From contig CASFNA010000006.1 of assembly GCA_949295905.1 (NCBI GenBank), positions 124,001-188,000 on the forward strand: 64,000 nt of DNA, read 5' to 3'. Positions 7,604 through 17,752 of this stretch are shown in pieces. Below the pieces are notes generated by a model. It worked only from the letters and a program-made list of their open reading frames with translations, had not been told where the DNA came from and ran no database searches. Source of the DNA: an uncultured Prevotellaceae bacterium. GTDB lineage: Bacteria > Bacteroidota > Bacteroidia > Bacteroidales > Bacteroidaceae. The stretch's first letter is position 1. Every line of letters begins with the position of its first letter. Both the position numbers and the translations under genes were made by a program.

Positions 7604-7755
7604 CGCAAATTTTGAGAGACTGTTACAGACGTGAGGAAGTCAGGCCGCAAAGCGGTCAAGGAGTGGGGCTTGCTGCTTTTTGTAAATATGGCACATCCCC
7701 GAAAACCTGAAACAATAATGACCTTACTGCCTTGCAATGAATAGTATGGAAAATT

Positions 7756-8610
7756 ATGAGAAAGGGTTTTGTATTAGTCTTTATGATGTGCCTGTCACTG
7801 TCCATGATGTTTTGGACGACAGGCTGTTCAGACAAGAAGCCTGTCGCGGTTGATACCACGGCCGTAGATTCGGTTTTGGTTGTTGATACGGCGGTCGTAG
7901 ACACGATGGACCAGCTTATATCAGAGCAGCCGATGCCTAAGGCTGCCGATGAACTGTTTGACGATTTCATCTTCAATTTTGCTGCCAACCGCAAGTTACA
8001 GCTTGCAAGAATAAAGTTCCCCTTGAAAATTGTCGACGGGGACAATGTTTCGTATGTCAAGAAAAATCAATGGGAGATGGAGCATTTCTTCATGGAGCAG
8101 GGATATTACACTTTGATATTCGACAACATAAAACAGATGGACTTGGTAAAAGACACGTCGATAAATAATGTTGTCGTCGAAAAAGTCAGCCTTACGGAAG
8201 AAAAAGTGAAAAAATACATGTTTAAGAGGATTGGTGGGCGATGGATGCTTAACTCCATCAGGACAAACGATATGGTTCATAATACAAACGCGTCATTCCT
8301 CTCTTTCTATCAGCATTTTGCAACTGACCCAGAGTTCCAATTGGAAAGCCTGAACAATCCGGTTCAGTTTACAGGGCCTGACCCTGACGACGATTTCAGT
8401 ACCATGACTGGAGAAATTGCGCCAGAGACGTGGCCCGCATTTGCTCCGGAACTACCTTCTGGGTCTATTTATAATATAATGTATGGGCAGAAATACGCTG
8501 AAGGCAATCAAAAGATTTTTGTAATGCGTGGCATAGCCAATGGAATGGAAATGCAGCTGACGTTCAAGCGTATTGACGGAGAATGGAAGTTGACAAGCCT
8601 TTCGGAATAA
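7756..8610 (+). CDS. DUF4348-type lipoprotein
   Basis: 284 residues. The lipoprotein signal peptide MRKGFVLVFMMCLSLSMMFW runs to the lipobox TTGC (Cys near residue 24). A Thr/Val/Asp-rich linker (VAVDTTAVDSVLVVDTAVVD) follows, then a globular domain from about residue 60 (FDDFIFNFAANRKLQLARIK, then the YVKKNQWEMEHFF stretch) that matches my memory of Bacteroidales DUF4348 proteins. The second half (VMRGIANGMEMQLTFKRIDG, then EWKL) resembles a second copy of the first half's RIGGRWML segment, so an internal duplication is possible. It is presumably anchored to an envelope membrane, function unknown. It is followed by murB after 27 nt, probably in one transcript. Confidence 0.8.
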   Translation: MRKGFVLVFMMCLSLSMMFWTTGCSDKKPVAVDTTAVDSVLVVDTAVVDTMDQLISEQPMPKAADELFDDFIFNFAANRKLQLARIKFPLKIVDGDNVSYVKKNQWEMEHFFMEQGYYTLIFDNIKQMDLVKDTSINNVVVEKVSLTEEKVKKYMFKRIGGRWMLNSIRTNDMVHNTNASFLSFYQHFATDPEFQLESLNNPVQFTGPDPDDDFSTMTGEIAPETWPAFAPELPSGSIYNIMYGQKYAEGNQKIFVMRGIANGMEMQLTFKRIDGEWKLTSLSE

Positions 8611-8637
8611 CGTCCATGCCCTAAAGTCTGAATTGTT

Positions 8638-9651
8638 ATGAAAGATTTACATGACTATAATTTGAAAGGGCACAATACATTTGGAATGGATGTAAAGTGC
8701 CGGCGTTTCATTGAGTTCTCTACAGTTGAAGAGTTACAACATATTGTAAAATCGCTTACAGCCGCAGATGCGCCGTTATTGTTTTTGGGAGGAGGCAGCA
8801 ATGTGCTGTTTACGAAAGATTACGACGGAACAATCCTTCATTCTGCAATAAAGGGACACCGTGCAACACGTATGGACGGGAGTGTGTATTTACGCTGTGG
8901 CAGCGGTGAGGTTTGGGACGATGTTGTAAGACTCTGTGTAGACAACGGGATGTATGGCGCTGAAAATCTTTCGTTGATTCCAGGCGAGGTTGGTGCAAGC
9001 GCCGTGCAGAATATTGGCGCTTATGGTGTTGAATCCAAGGACATTATAGACAAGGTTGAAGCTGTAGATGTCTCAAACGGAGAGGTCTGCGAATTTTCGA
9101 ACGAGGATTGTGGGTATTCTTACCGTTGGAGCAACTTTAAATGTGAGTGGCGCAACAGGTATGTGATAACGTATGTTACATATAAATTGTCCGATTTTTT
9201 CGTCCCTCATCTTGATTACGGAAATATCCGTTCTGAACTTGAGGCAGAAGGTATAAAGACTCCTACGGTCTCGCAAGTTAGGAATGCGATAATCAGGATA
9301 CGCAGGGCCAAATTGCCTGACCCGTCTGTTGAAGGCAATGCCGGGAGCTTCTTTACAAACCCCATTATAGACATGGGAAAATATGAAGAGTTGACAGCCC
9401 GTTTTGGCATTGTGCCGCATTATCTGGCAGGTGATGGGCTTGTGAAGATTCCAGCAGGGTGGATGATTGAGCAATGTGGATGGAAAGGCAAGTCGTTAGG
9501 TCGTGCAGGGGTTCATTCGCGCCAGGCTTTGGTATTGGTGAACCGTGGCGGAGCCGATGGTACGGATATCTTGAAGCTTTGCGAGACAGTACGTAATGAT
9601 GTGAAAGCCAAGTTTGGAATAGACATAACGCCGGAAGTGAATATTATTTGA
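8638..9651 (+). CDS. murB: UDP-N-acetylmuramate dehydrogenase (type I)
   Basis: 337 residues, close to the E. coli type I enzyme. It reduces UDP-GlcNAc-enolpyruvate to UDP-MurNAc with NADPH and FAD in peptidoglycan precursor synthesis. FAD-binding signatures are LFLGGGSNVLF (near 50) and SLIPGEVGASAVQNIGAYG (near 115-135). The proton-donating serine is in EGNAGSFFTNP (near 235), and the C-terminal substrate domain carries PAGWMIEQCGWKGKSLGRAG and SRQALVLVN. Its stop overlaps the next start by one base (TGATG), indicating translational coupling with the metallo-hydrolase. Confidence 0.97.
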   Translation: MKDLHDYNLKGHNTFGMDVKCRRFIEFSTVEELQHIVKSLTAADAPLLFLGGGSNVLFTKDYDGTILHSAIKGHRATRMDGSVYLRCGSGEVWDDVVRLCVDNGMYGAENLSLIPGEVGASAVQNIGAYGVESKDIIDKVEAVDVSNGEVCEFSNEDCGYSYRWSNFKCEWRNRYVITYVTYKLSDFFVPHLDYGNIRSELEAEGIKTPTVSQVRNAIIRIRRAKLPDPSVEGNAGSFFTNPIIDMGKYEELTARFGIVPHYLAGDGLVKIPAGWMIEQCGWKGKSLGRAGVHSRQALVLVNRGGADGTDILKLCETVRNDVKAKFGIDITPEVNII

Positions 9652-10415
9652 TGATGAGGCTGACTTTTCTTGGTACAGGTACTTCTGTAGGTGTTCCGAC
9701 CATTGGCTGCAAGTGTAAAGTTTGTACAAGTACGGATGTCCATGACAAGCGGTTGCGTGCTTCTGCGCTTGTTGAGGATGGAGACACGCGGATATTGATA
9801 GATTGCGGTCCTGATTTCCGTCAGCAGATGCTTGGCCGTGATTTCAAAAAGATTGATGCAGTGCTGCTGACACATGTCCATTACGACCATGTTGGAGGAA
9901 TTGATGATTTGCGCCCGTTTTGTGTTTTTGGCAAAATAAACATATACGCCGACAGCATAACATCGGAAAGGCTTAAACATTCCATTCCTTATTGTTTTGG
10001 CGAACACAAGTATCCTGGAGTGCCGAATATAAGTCTTAATGTCATAAAGCCGCATCAGTGTCTGCATGTCGGTGGAATTGAGATAGTGCCAATACAGATT
10101 ATGCATGACAAGCTACCTATTTTGGGCTATAGGATAGGTGGATTGATGTATATTACTGATATGAAATCGATAGCAGACAGCGAGTTTGAATATTTTGAAG
10201 GAGTGAAAGTTCTTGTGGTGAATGCTCTGCGTTTTTCGCCCGACCATCATTCTCACCTGACAGTCGAACAGGCCATAGATTTTGCACGTAAAGTTGGCGC
10301 GGAACAAACTTTTTTCACTCATATGGGGCATGATATTGGCCTGCATAGTGTTGTAAATGATGCTTTGCCAAATGGTATAAAACTTGCTTTTGACGGACAA
10401 ATTGTTGAAATATAA
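9651..10415 (+). CDS. MBL-fold metallo-hydrolase, PhnP-like
   Basis: 254 residues from the ATG at 9651. The fold signature is complete: THVHYDHVGG (HxHxDH, about 73-82), MHDKLPILGYR (third metal-site histidine), LMYITDM, and FTHMGHDIG near the C-terminus. An N-terminal GCKCKVC cysteine cluster is typical of PhnP-like cyclic phosphodiesterases of this superfamily, so a phosphodiester substrate is likely but unproven. It is cytoplasmic and coupled to murB by the TGATG overlap. No phosphonate genes are nearby, so a phn-pathway role is not supported by context. Confidence 0.85.
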   Translation: MMRLTFLGTGTSVGVPTIGCKCKVCTSTDVHDKRLRASALVEDGDTRILIDCGPDFRQQMLGRDFKKIDAVLLTHVHYDHVGGIDDLRPFCVFGKINIYADSITSERLKHSIPYCFGEHKYPGVPNISLNVIKPHQCLHVGGIEIVPIQIMHDKLPILGYRIGGLMYITDMKSIADSEFEYFEGVKVLVVNALRFSPDHHSHLTVEQAIDFARKVGAEQTFFTHMGHDIGLHSVVNDALPNGIKLAFDGQIVEI

Positions 10416-10476
10416 CTTAAATACGACATTGCTTTAGTTAACAAATGGTAAATATTGGCGGTTTGTTCCAATGAAA

Positions 10477-10508
10477 TTTGGACGATGCAAGAAAAGTCAG
10501 TACCTTTG
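10477..10508 (+). promoter_or_regulatory. Consensus promoter of the 10.5-kb small RNA
   Basis: TTTG (10477-10480), exactly 20 nt, then TACCTTTG (10501-10508). This is the full Bacteroidetes consensus. Confidence 0.75.
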
Positions 10509-10512
10509 CACC

Positions 10513-10575
10513 GTGTTTTTCATAGTATTAGATTTAAGGTTAACAAGGTTGGAGTACGGCGGTACTCCTTTTTTT
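10513..10575 (+). ncRNA. Candidate small RNA of about 60 nt
   Basis: Between a consensus promoter and a textbook intrinsic terminator (stem GGAGTAC/GTACTCC at 10551-10557 and 10562-10568, loop GGCG, then seven T) lies only about 38 nt of AT-rich sequence (for example tttcatagtattagattt, aaggttaacaagg) without an ATG. The converging gene starts beyond at 10623. The AT-rich part looks like sequence seen in other Bacteroidales, an impression not checked. It could be a small RNA, or a terminator read by transcripts from the murB operon. Confidence 0.6.
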
Positions 10576-10622
10576 GTTTTTAGAGGTTTGCTTTGAGTTG
10601 GTTTATTTGTAAATTCGTAGTG

Positions 10623-10856
10623 TTATTTCTTGAACTTGCGGTATAGTTTCCATGCGAGCATAAAACCGTCAGCTACACCTGCGCCGGTAGTCATTAATGA
10701 TGCAAGCGTAAAGCCTTTCTTTTTAGGTTCGGGTTTACGGAACAAGTCTTTCCATAGAATGTTTATCCGCTGATTGTCCATCCTTATTTCAGCAAGGAGG
10801 GCTTCTTTTTGCAGTCTGATTTCGTGCAAAGTGTTGTATGTTTCTGTTTTTCTCAT
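10623..10856 (-). CDS. 77-aa hypothetical protein, third gene of the YtxH operon
   Basis: A basic 77-residue protein. Residues 1-45 are predicted helical (YNTLHEIRLQKEALLAEIRM). They are followed by a short amphipathic or weakly hydrophobic segment (FTLASLMTTGAGVADGFMLA) and a lysine-rich end (WKLYRKFKK). No catalytic motif. Separated by 15 nt from the holin-like gene upstream, it shares a transcript with it and YtxH. It probably associates with the inner membrane. Function unknown. Confidence 0.75.
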   Translation of the reverse strand: MRKTETYNTLHEIRLQKEALLAEIRMDNQRINILWKDLFRKPEPKKKGFTLASLMTTGAGVADGFMLAWKLYRKFKK

Positions 10857-10871
10857 GTCAAATGAAATATT

Positions 10872-11225
10872 TTAATCCATCAACAGGCTCGTTATAAATC
10901 TTATCAAAGGCTTCTCAATCCAACTCTTTCTAAAGGCAAGAAACAACATGAATATTACGATGTAGAATGCCGCGATAATTCCGAAAGAGGCAGGATAGCC
11001 AATGGCTTCTCCCATTGCGATGGCCGCAGACATGGAAAGGAAAAACAAAATGGCAATGACAATAAGCATAAGAATGGCGAAAAGCAGCAAGGCTGTTATA
11101 ATCCTCACCGTTTTTTCCATAATATCGAGCTTCAGGTATTCGCCCTGAAGCCCGATACTGTGTTTAATCAACTGTATCAGCTGACTTATTGTTTCAATGT
11201 TTTTGTCGCTTGAGAACATGCGCAT
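10872..11225 (-). CDS. Phage-holin-family (holin superfamily 3-like) membrane protein
   Basis: 117 residues with two hydrophobic segments (about 45-72, IITALLLFAILMLIVIAILF, and about 80-100, FGIIAAFYIVIFMLFLAF) and a short charged C-terminus. The layout matches small membrane proteins annotated as phage holin family / holin-X, which in Bacteroidetes are usually chromosomal envelope or stress proteins rather than phage lysis proteins. The alternative start two codons in (MFSSDKN) is equally plausible. It is the middle gene of a three-gene minus-strand operon. Confidence 0.8.
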   Translation of the reverse strand: MRMFSSDKNIETISQLIQLIKHSIGLQGEYLKLDIMEKTVRIITALLLFAILMLIVIAILFFLSMSAAIAMGEAIGYPASFGIIAAFYIVIFMLFLAFRKSWIEKPLIRFITSLLMD

Positions 11226-11237
11226 GAAAAAGTGGTT

Positions 11238-11456
11238 TTAAGCCCTTTCCGTATCAGCGGCATCGGTGATGTCCTCGGCCAGGTCGTTCATTTCCTTGCG
11301 GCTCAACTTGATATTGTGCTTCTGGCAGAAGTCATCAATGGCGTCTGTTATTTTCTCACGTGTGTCTTTCCCTTTTTCCGGGGCAAGCAGCAGGCCTAAG
11401 GCTGCTCCTGCGATGGCGCCTCCCAAGAATGCGCCGATGTAACCTAATGCTTTCAT
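11238..11456 (-). CDS. YtxH domain-containing protein
   Basis: 72 residues. An N-terminal glycine/alanine-rich membrane segment (YIGAFLGGAIAGAALGLLLA) ends in the YtxH signature APEKGKDTREKI, followed by an acidic helical tail. YtxH proteins are small general-stress membrane proteins of unknown mechanism. It is first in the operon, with a TATTTTTG -7 box about 78 nt upstream, and is followed after 12 nt by the holin-like gene. Confidence 0.88.
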   Translation of the reverse strand: MKALGYIGAFLGGAIAGAALGLLLAPEKGKDTREKITDAIDDFCQKHNIKLSRKEMNDLAEDITDAADTERA

Positions 11457-11533
11457 AATTAATGTTTATTTTTAAGTTGTACAATATGTTTCTTAATCTC
11501 AATAGCCTTTTGCCTTGAAATATTTGCTGATAG

Positions 11534-11541
11534 CAAAAATA
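11534..11541 (-). promoter_or_regulatory. -7 box of the YtxH operon
   Basis: The minus strand reads TATTTTTG, with a partial TTG 19 nt further upstream. Leader about 75 nt. Confidence 0.5.
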
Positions 11542-11656
11542 GTGATAATTTCTCAAACGTCAATGATTTTACTCGACTTTTTTGTTAAAAACAATGTATT
11601 TCTTTGATTTAACAAACTTTATGTGAGGCTTTTCAATGGTTTTGCTTGTTTTTGTG

Positions 11657-11664
11657 TAATTTCG
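11657..11664 (+). promoter_or_regulatory. Probable -7 box of the SPOR-ruvX-def operon
   Basis: TAATTTCG, a one-base deviation from TAnnTTTG, 54 nt upstream of the SPOR lipoprotein start. Confidence 0.4.
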
Positions 11665-11718
11665 CACGATAAATGTTGAAATATTAATTTTGATTTCTAA
11701 ACAATAACAAGAGAAATT

Positions 11719-12216
11719 ATGAAGAAATACATGGTTATGTGCGCCGGCTTATGTGCGGCTTTGGCGTTTACGGGCTGTAAGTCGTCAGAAAGTGCTTATC
11801 GTAAAATGTATGAGAAGGCAAAGGCGCAGGAGGAGAACCGTGCTACGGAGCAGAACCAGGGCGGTGAAGAGATTGCTGTTGTAGCTCCTGTTGTAGAGAA
11901 ACCTGCAAGTGAGACTGTTGTCGTTGACAATGCCGACAATGTTCCGGTAAGGCAGGAAAGTCTGTCTGTGGTCAATGGCGCGGGTCTTAAGAGCTTTAGC
12001 GTGATAGTAGGCTCGTTTGCAATGCAGGCGAATGCCGAGGGATTGCAGAGCACTCTCAAGAGTCAGGGATATGACGCGCAGGTAGCTTATAATCCGTCCA
12101 ACCAGATGTATCGTGTCGTAGCCGCTACTTATGACACCAAGGCCGATGCTGTTAACAGCCGCAACGAGCTTCGTGCGCAGTATCCCGACGCATGGTTGTT
12201 GTATAACCGAAAGTAA
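11719..12216 (+). CDS. SPOR-domain lipoprotein
   Basis: 165 residues. The lipoprotein signal MKKYMVMCAGLCAALAF leads to the lipobox TGCK. A variable linker (residues 25-90) follows, then a C-terminal SPOR domain (about 92-165: SFSVIVGSFAMQANAEGLQS, then GYDAQVAY and YRVVAATYDTKADAVNSR). SPOR domains bind denuded peptidoglycan glycans at division sites, so a septal or cell-wall-associated envelope role is inferred. It is the first gene of a tight operon, and ruvX starts 5 nt after its stop. Confidence 0.9.
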   Translation: MKKYMVMCAGLCAALAFTGCKSSESAYRKMYEKAKAQEENRATEQNQGGEEIAVVAPVVEKPASETVVVDNADNVPVRQESLSVVNGAGLKSFSVIVGSFAMQANAEGLQSTLKSQGYDAQVAYNPSNQMYRVVAATYDTKADAVNSRNELRAQYPDAWLLYNRK

Positions 12217-12220
12217 ATAC

Positions 12221-12643
12221 GTGGCACGTATATTGTCGATTGATTACGGCAAAAAGCGTACAGGCATAGCTGTCACCGACCCCCTGCAGATTATTGCAGG
12301 CGGATTGGTGACGGTTTCTACGTCTACACTTTTTGACTTTTTGCGCGACTACATTGATAAGGAACAAGTGGAGCGCATCATTATCGGGGAACCGAAACAG
12401 GCCGATGGCCGTCCAAGTGAAAACATGGCGCGTATTGTACAGTTTGTAAACCGTTGGCGCAAGGCGTTTCCTAGCATCCCGATAGAATTCTACGACGAAC
12501 GTTTCACTTCTGTTTTGGCCCATAGGGCTATGATAGACGGAGGTCTTCATAAGAAGAAAAGGCAAGACAAGGCGCTTGTCGATGAGGTGAGCGCAACGAT
12601 AATATTGCAAAGTTATTTAGAGTCTGCAAGAAGAAAACAATGA
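12221..12643 (+). CDS. ruvX: Putative Holliday junction resolvase YqgF/RuvX
   Basis: 140 residues from a GTG start at 12221 (reads VARILSIDYGKKRTGIAVTD). Upstream in-frame ATG codons lie inside the SPOR gene and would add 30 unrelated residues. The RNase H-like fold signatures are present: LSIDYGKKRTG (first catalytic Asp), IIIGEPKQADG (replaces the usual GlyLeuPro region), FYDERFTSV (catalytic Glu) and DEVSATIILQ with the last Asp. The family is implicated in 16S/23S rRNA 5'-end maturation as well as recombination. Its stop overlaps def (ATGA). Confidence 0.93.
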   Translation: MARILSIDYGKKRTGIAVTDPLQIIAGGLVTVSTSTLFDFLRDYIDKEQVERIIIGEPKQADGRPSENMARIVQFVNRWRKAFPSIPIEFYDERFTSVLAHRAMIDGGLHKKKRQDKALVDEVSATIILQSYLESARRKQ

Positions 12644-13200
12644 TTTTACCTATTTATATTTATGGTCAGCCGGTGTTGCGCAAAGTATCGCAAGACATCG
12701 ACAGCAGTTATCCCAACCTGAAAGAACTTATTGAAAACATGTTTGAGACGCTTACTGCGTCAGACGGTGTAGGCTTGGCCGCTCCGCAAATAGGCCTTGA
12801 CATACGTCTCGCGGTAATCGACCTTGATGTTCTTTCAGAAGACTTACCCGAATATAAGGGATTCCGTAAGGCTTACATCAATCCTCATATCCTTGAATAT
12901 GATGACACAAAGGTTGCCTCTTCCGAAGAAGGTTGCCTCTCGGTGCCGGGCATACATGAAAGCGTAAAGCGTCCTACCCGCATCCGTGTCAAGTATATGG
13001 ACGAAGATTTTACAGAGCACGACGAATGGATTGAAGGTTATCTTGCACGTGTGATGCAGCATGAGTTCGACCATCTTGACGCAAAACTTTTCATCGACAG
13101 GGTATCGCCACTCCGCCGCCAGCTTATCAAAAACAAGTTGAAGGCAATACTCCAAGGCCGTTTCAACTGTAATTACCGTACCAAGGTGGCGCGTAAATAA
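12640..13200 (+). CDS. def: Peptide deformylase
   Basis: 186 residues, a metalloenzyme that removes the N-formyl group from nascent proteins. All three motifs are intact: GVGLAAPQIG (about 44-53), EEGCLSVPG with the metal-binding Cys (about 104-112) and MQHEFDHLDAKLF with the HExxH pair (about 147-160). It overlaps ruvX by four bases (ATGA). The C-terminus (KLKAILQGRFNCNYRTKVAR) is slightly longer than in minimal enzymes, as usual in Bacteroidetes. Confidence 0.97.
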   Translation: MILPIYIYGQPVLRKVSQDIDSSYPNLKELIENMFETLTASDGVGLAAPQIGLDIRLAVIDLDVLSEDLPEYKGFRKAYINPHILEYDDTKVASSEEGCLSVPGIHESVKRPTRIRVKYMDEDFTEHDEWIEGYLARVMQHEFDHLDAKLFIDRVSPLRRQLIKNKLKAILQGRFNCNYRTKVARK

Positions 13201-13283
13201 AGTTTGTTGACGTTCGTCAGGCGTCTTTGGCCATGTCCGTTTGGCTGTGTTTGTTTTTGTATTTCAGGACATCATTATCCCTT

Positions 13284-15254
13284 ATGCGCAAGTTTTTATT
13301 GTCTTTGTTGCTGTTGCTCGCGTCTTTGCACATGTCGGCCCAATTCCGTACCGACAGGCTTATGGATGTCGGGCGCAGCGCGCTTTATTATGAGGATTAT
13401 GTCCTTTCGATACAATATTTCAACCAGGTCATCATGGTCAAGCCGTATCTTTACGAGCCTTGGTTTATGCGTGCCGTGGCAAAGTTCTACCTTGATGACT
13501 ATGTCGGTGCCGAGAAAGACTGTTCCGAGGCAATAAGGCTTAACCCATACGTTCCCAATCTGTTCGAGCTTCGCGGCCTTTGCCGCATCCGGCAACAGAA
13601 ATATGACGATGCAATCGCCGACTACGACAAGACCATCGAGTTCAATCCATACGACAAGAACTTATGGTTCAACCGTGTGTTGTGCAAGATGGAGAAGAAA
13701 GACTACGATGCCGCCAATGCCGACCTTGACTCGATGATGGGCATGTGGAAGACTTACGCTAAGGCGTTCACGCTGAAAGCGGAGGTCTGCATTCAACAGA
13801 AAGACACCGTCGCAGGTGCAAAGTATCTCGACAAGAGTCTGGAAATCGACCCGTATGACGGCGATGCGTGGGCGTTTCGCGCAATGATAAGCCTGTCGCA
13901 ACGCAAATGGAAAGATGCCGACAAACAGCTGTCGAAGGCAATCCACTTGAAGCCGAGTACCGCGGCAAACTATGTCAACCGTGCATTGGCGCGTTACAAT
14001 ATCAACAACCTGAACGGCGCACTTGCCGATTATGACAAGGCAATAGAGATAGACCCACACAATTTCCTTGCCCACTACAACCGTGGGCAGTTGCGTGTGC
14101 AGGTGGGCGACGACAACAGGGCTATCGAGGACTTTGACTACATCATCAGCCTTGAGCCGGACAATGTCATGGCGATATACAACCGTGCTATACTTCTCGA
14201 ACGCACAGGCGACATCTACGGTGCTATACGTGACTACACTAAACTAATCGACCAATATCCGAACTTCTGGGCGGGATTGAACAACCGCGCACGCTGCTAC
14301 CGCAAGGTGGGCATGACATCAAAGGCCGAGCTTGACGAGTTCCGTATTTTCAAGGCGCAGATGGACAAGCACTACGGCCGGCAGCAGCGTTGGAGCAGGC
14401 AGAAGAAGAACGAGGTGCGCAAGAAAAGCGAGATTGACTTCGACAAATACAACCAGCTTGTGGTGGAAGACGAGAATACCGTGCAGCATGAATACTCCAC
14501 GGCATACCGTGGACGGGTGCAGAACCGTAAGATTGATGTTGTTTTCCTTCCCATGTTCCAGTTGTCCTTCACTCCGTATGACAATGCCGTCAAATCATAT
14601 CATGCCTTTGACAACGAGGTGGAGAAGTTCAATTTCAGCGAGAAACCGATGCGCAGGATATACGTAAGATGCGGAACAAGTCAGCTTACCGAACAGGAAA
14701 GCAGTAACGTATTTGCCATTATCGACACGTTGTCTGCCCGTATAGATGCGTCGCGCAATTTGCAGGAAGATAAAGGGCTTATACTCCAGCGTGCCGTGGC
14801 AAACAGCGTTGTGCAGAATTACGCCGACGCCATAAGCGACCTTACGGCTTACATTCAGACCGACAGCACGTCGTCGCTTGCTTATTGGCAGCGTGCCGTA
14901 TGCCAGGCCCGAATGAATGAATATGACGCTTCACGCGGCGAAGACGTGCGCCTGAAGACGGTCGGTGCAATCTCTGACCTCGACAAGGCCATACAGCTAA
15001 GTCCCGACAATGCCTATCTGTATTTCGACCGTGGCAACCTGTATGCTTCAAATAAAGACTATGCCAAGGCGATAGCCGATTACGGCGCGGCCGTGAAGCT
15101 CGACCCGAAACTTGCCGAGGCGTATTATAACCGTGGTATAGCCAACATCAATCTCGGTAAGACTGACGTTGGAATAGCCGACCTTAGCAAGGCTGGAGAA
15201 CTTGGCCTTTACGATGCTTACAGTGCGATAAAGAGGTTCAGCGTCAAGAAATAA
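13284..15254 (+). CDS. Exported tetratricopeptide-repeat protein
   Basis: 656 residues. The start at 13284 is chosen because it begins a clean signal peptide (MRKFLLSLLLLLASLHMSAQ); frame extends upstream to 13227 without one. TPR units fill about 30-370, with recurring motifs such as YDDAIADYDKTIEFNPYDKN, ALADYDKAIEIDPHNFLAHY and AIEDFDYIISLEPDN. A non-TPR section (about 380-490, basic then rich in aromatic residues: VVFLPMFQLSFTPYDNAV) follows, then a second TPR block (about 510-650: YADAISDLTAYIQTD and YAKAIADYGAAVKLDPKLAE). It is probably a periplasmic scaffold. Likely fourth gene of the SPOR-ruvX-def operon (83 nt after def). Confidence 0.88.
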   Translation: MRKFLLSLLLLLASLHMSAQFRTDRLMDVGRSALYYEDYVLSIQYFNQVIMVKPYLYEPWFMRAVAKFYLDDYVGAEKDCSEAIRLNPYVPNLFELRGLCRIRQQKYDDAIADYDKTIEFNPYDKNLWFNRVLCKMEKKDYDAANADLDSMMGMWKTYAKAFTLKAEVCIQQKDTVAGAKYLDKSLEIDPYDGDAWAFRAMISLSQRKWKDADKQLSKAIHLKPSTAANYVNRALARYNINNLNGALADYDKAIEIDPHNFLAHYNRGQLRVQVGDDNRAIEDFDYIISLEPDNVMAIYNRAILLERTGDIYGAIRDYTKLIDQYPNFWAGLNNRARCYRKVGMTSKAELDEFRIFKAQMDKHYGRQQRWSRQKKNEVRKKSEIDFDKYNQLVVEDENTVQHEYSTAYRGRVQNRKIDVVFLPMFQLSFTPYDNAVKSYHAFDNEVEKFNFSEKPMRRIYVRCGTSQLTEQESSNVFAIIDTLSARIDASRNLQEDKGLILQRAVANSVVQNYADAISDLTAYIQTDSTSSLAYWQRAVCQARMNEYDASRGEDVRLKTVGAISDLDKAIQLSPDNAYLYFDRGNLYASNKDYAKAIADYGAAVKLDPKLAEAYYNRGIANINLGKTDVGIADLSKAGELGLYDAYSAIKRFSVKK

Positions 15255-15294
15255 CGGGCGTTTTATACGTACAAATCATTTAATTCTGATATAG

Positions 15295-15333
15295 TTGGCG
15301 GCTTTTACCTGTATAAAGGCTGCCAATATTTTT
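15295..15333 (+). terminator. Terminator after the TPR gene
   Basis: Stem TTGGCGGCTTTTA / TAAAGGCTGCCAA (13 bp with two G-U type pairs), followed by TATTTTTATG. It closes the SPOR-ruvX-def-TPR operon. Confidence 0.6.
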
Positions 15334-15354
15334 ATGACCAACTGTTCAGTCCAT

Positions 15355-15487
15355 ACGTAAGTTCGGTATAAGAAACATCGTTAATCATCCAACTTCAAAC
15401 TGACGGTTACCAACCGGCCACATGGGACGAAAGAAAAGACAAGTTATTCTCTATTAGTAAAAATTGTTCCTTATATCGAACTCACGT
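15355..15487. repeat. Imperfect 22-bp inverted repeat in the TPR-ligA gap
   Basis: The left arm around 15355-15376 (ACGTAAGTTCGGTATAAGAA) is the reverse complement of the right arm around 15466-15487 (GTTCCTTATATCGAACTCAC) with three transitions. Its origin is not recognised. It occupies the first part of a 493-nt gene-free gap that also holds mini-array C and the ligA promoter. Confidence 0.5.
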
Positions 15488-15527
15488 CAGTCCATATGGC
15501 CTGCAAATCCGATTGACGGCAAGCGAT

Positions 15528-15595
15528 GTTGCGAAAGGCCGTCAATTGCATTGTGAAAGGCGGCTTTTGACAGCACAAAATGCGGTCTTTCACAA
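15528..15595. repeat. GACGGCC mini-array C (3 units)
   Basis: Degenerate units: gcgaaaggccgtcaattg, gtgaaaggcggcttttg and cacaaaatgcggtctttcac, with about 6-nt spacers, about 150-220 nt upstream of ligA. Confidence 0.75.
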
Positions 15596-15683
15596 TGCGT
15601 TGTATATCAGGCAGTTATGGAAGAGATGTTTTGTCCAAGCGTACTCGCATATAAAAATGTTCACGTTGTAACGCTGTCTGTAA

Positions 15684-15714
15684 TTGCATTTGTCGCTTGT
15701 TTTTGCTAACTTTG
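15684..15714 (+). promoter_or_regulatory. Promoter of ligA
   Basis: TTG (15684-15686), 20 nt, then TAACTTTG (15707-15714). The start codon follows 33 nt later. Confidence 0.65.
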
Positions 15715-15723
15715 CGCCGTTAA

Positions 15724-17745
<2,022 letters not shown>

Positions 17746-17752
17746 CTTGCTT

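Noticed and set aside
7610-7755. Signal-recognition-particle RNA or other known RNA in the leader of the DUF4348 gene
   Set aside because: The CCGC-AAA-GCGG hairpin and gaagtcagg stretch recall SRP RNA, but the AGCAG side of the conserved loop is absent; treated as a plain leader.
10872-11456. Phage holin operon or prophage remnant
   Set aside because: The holin-like and YtxH proteins are alone, with no lysin, integrase or structural genes nearby; these families are usual chromosomal genes in Bacteroidetes.
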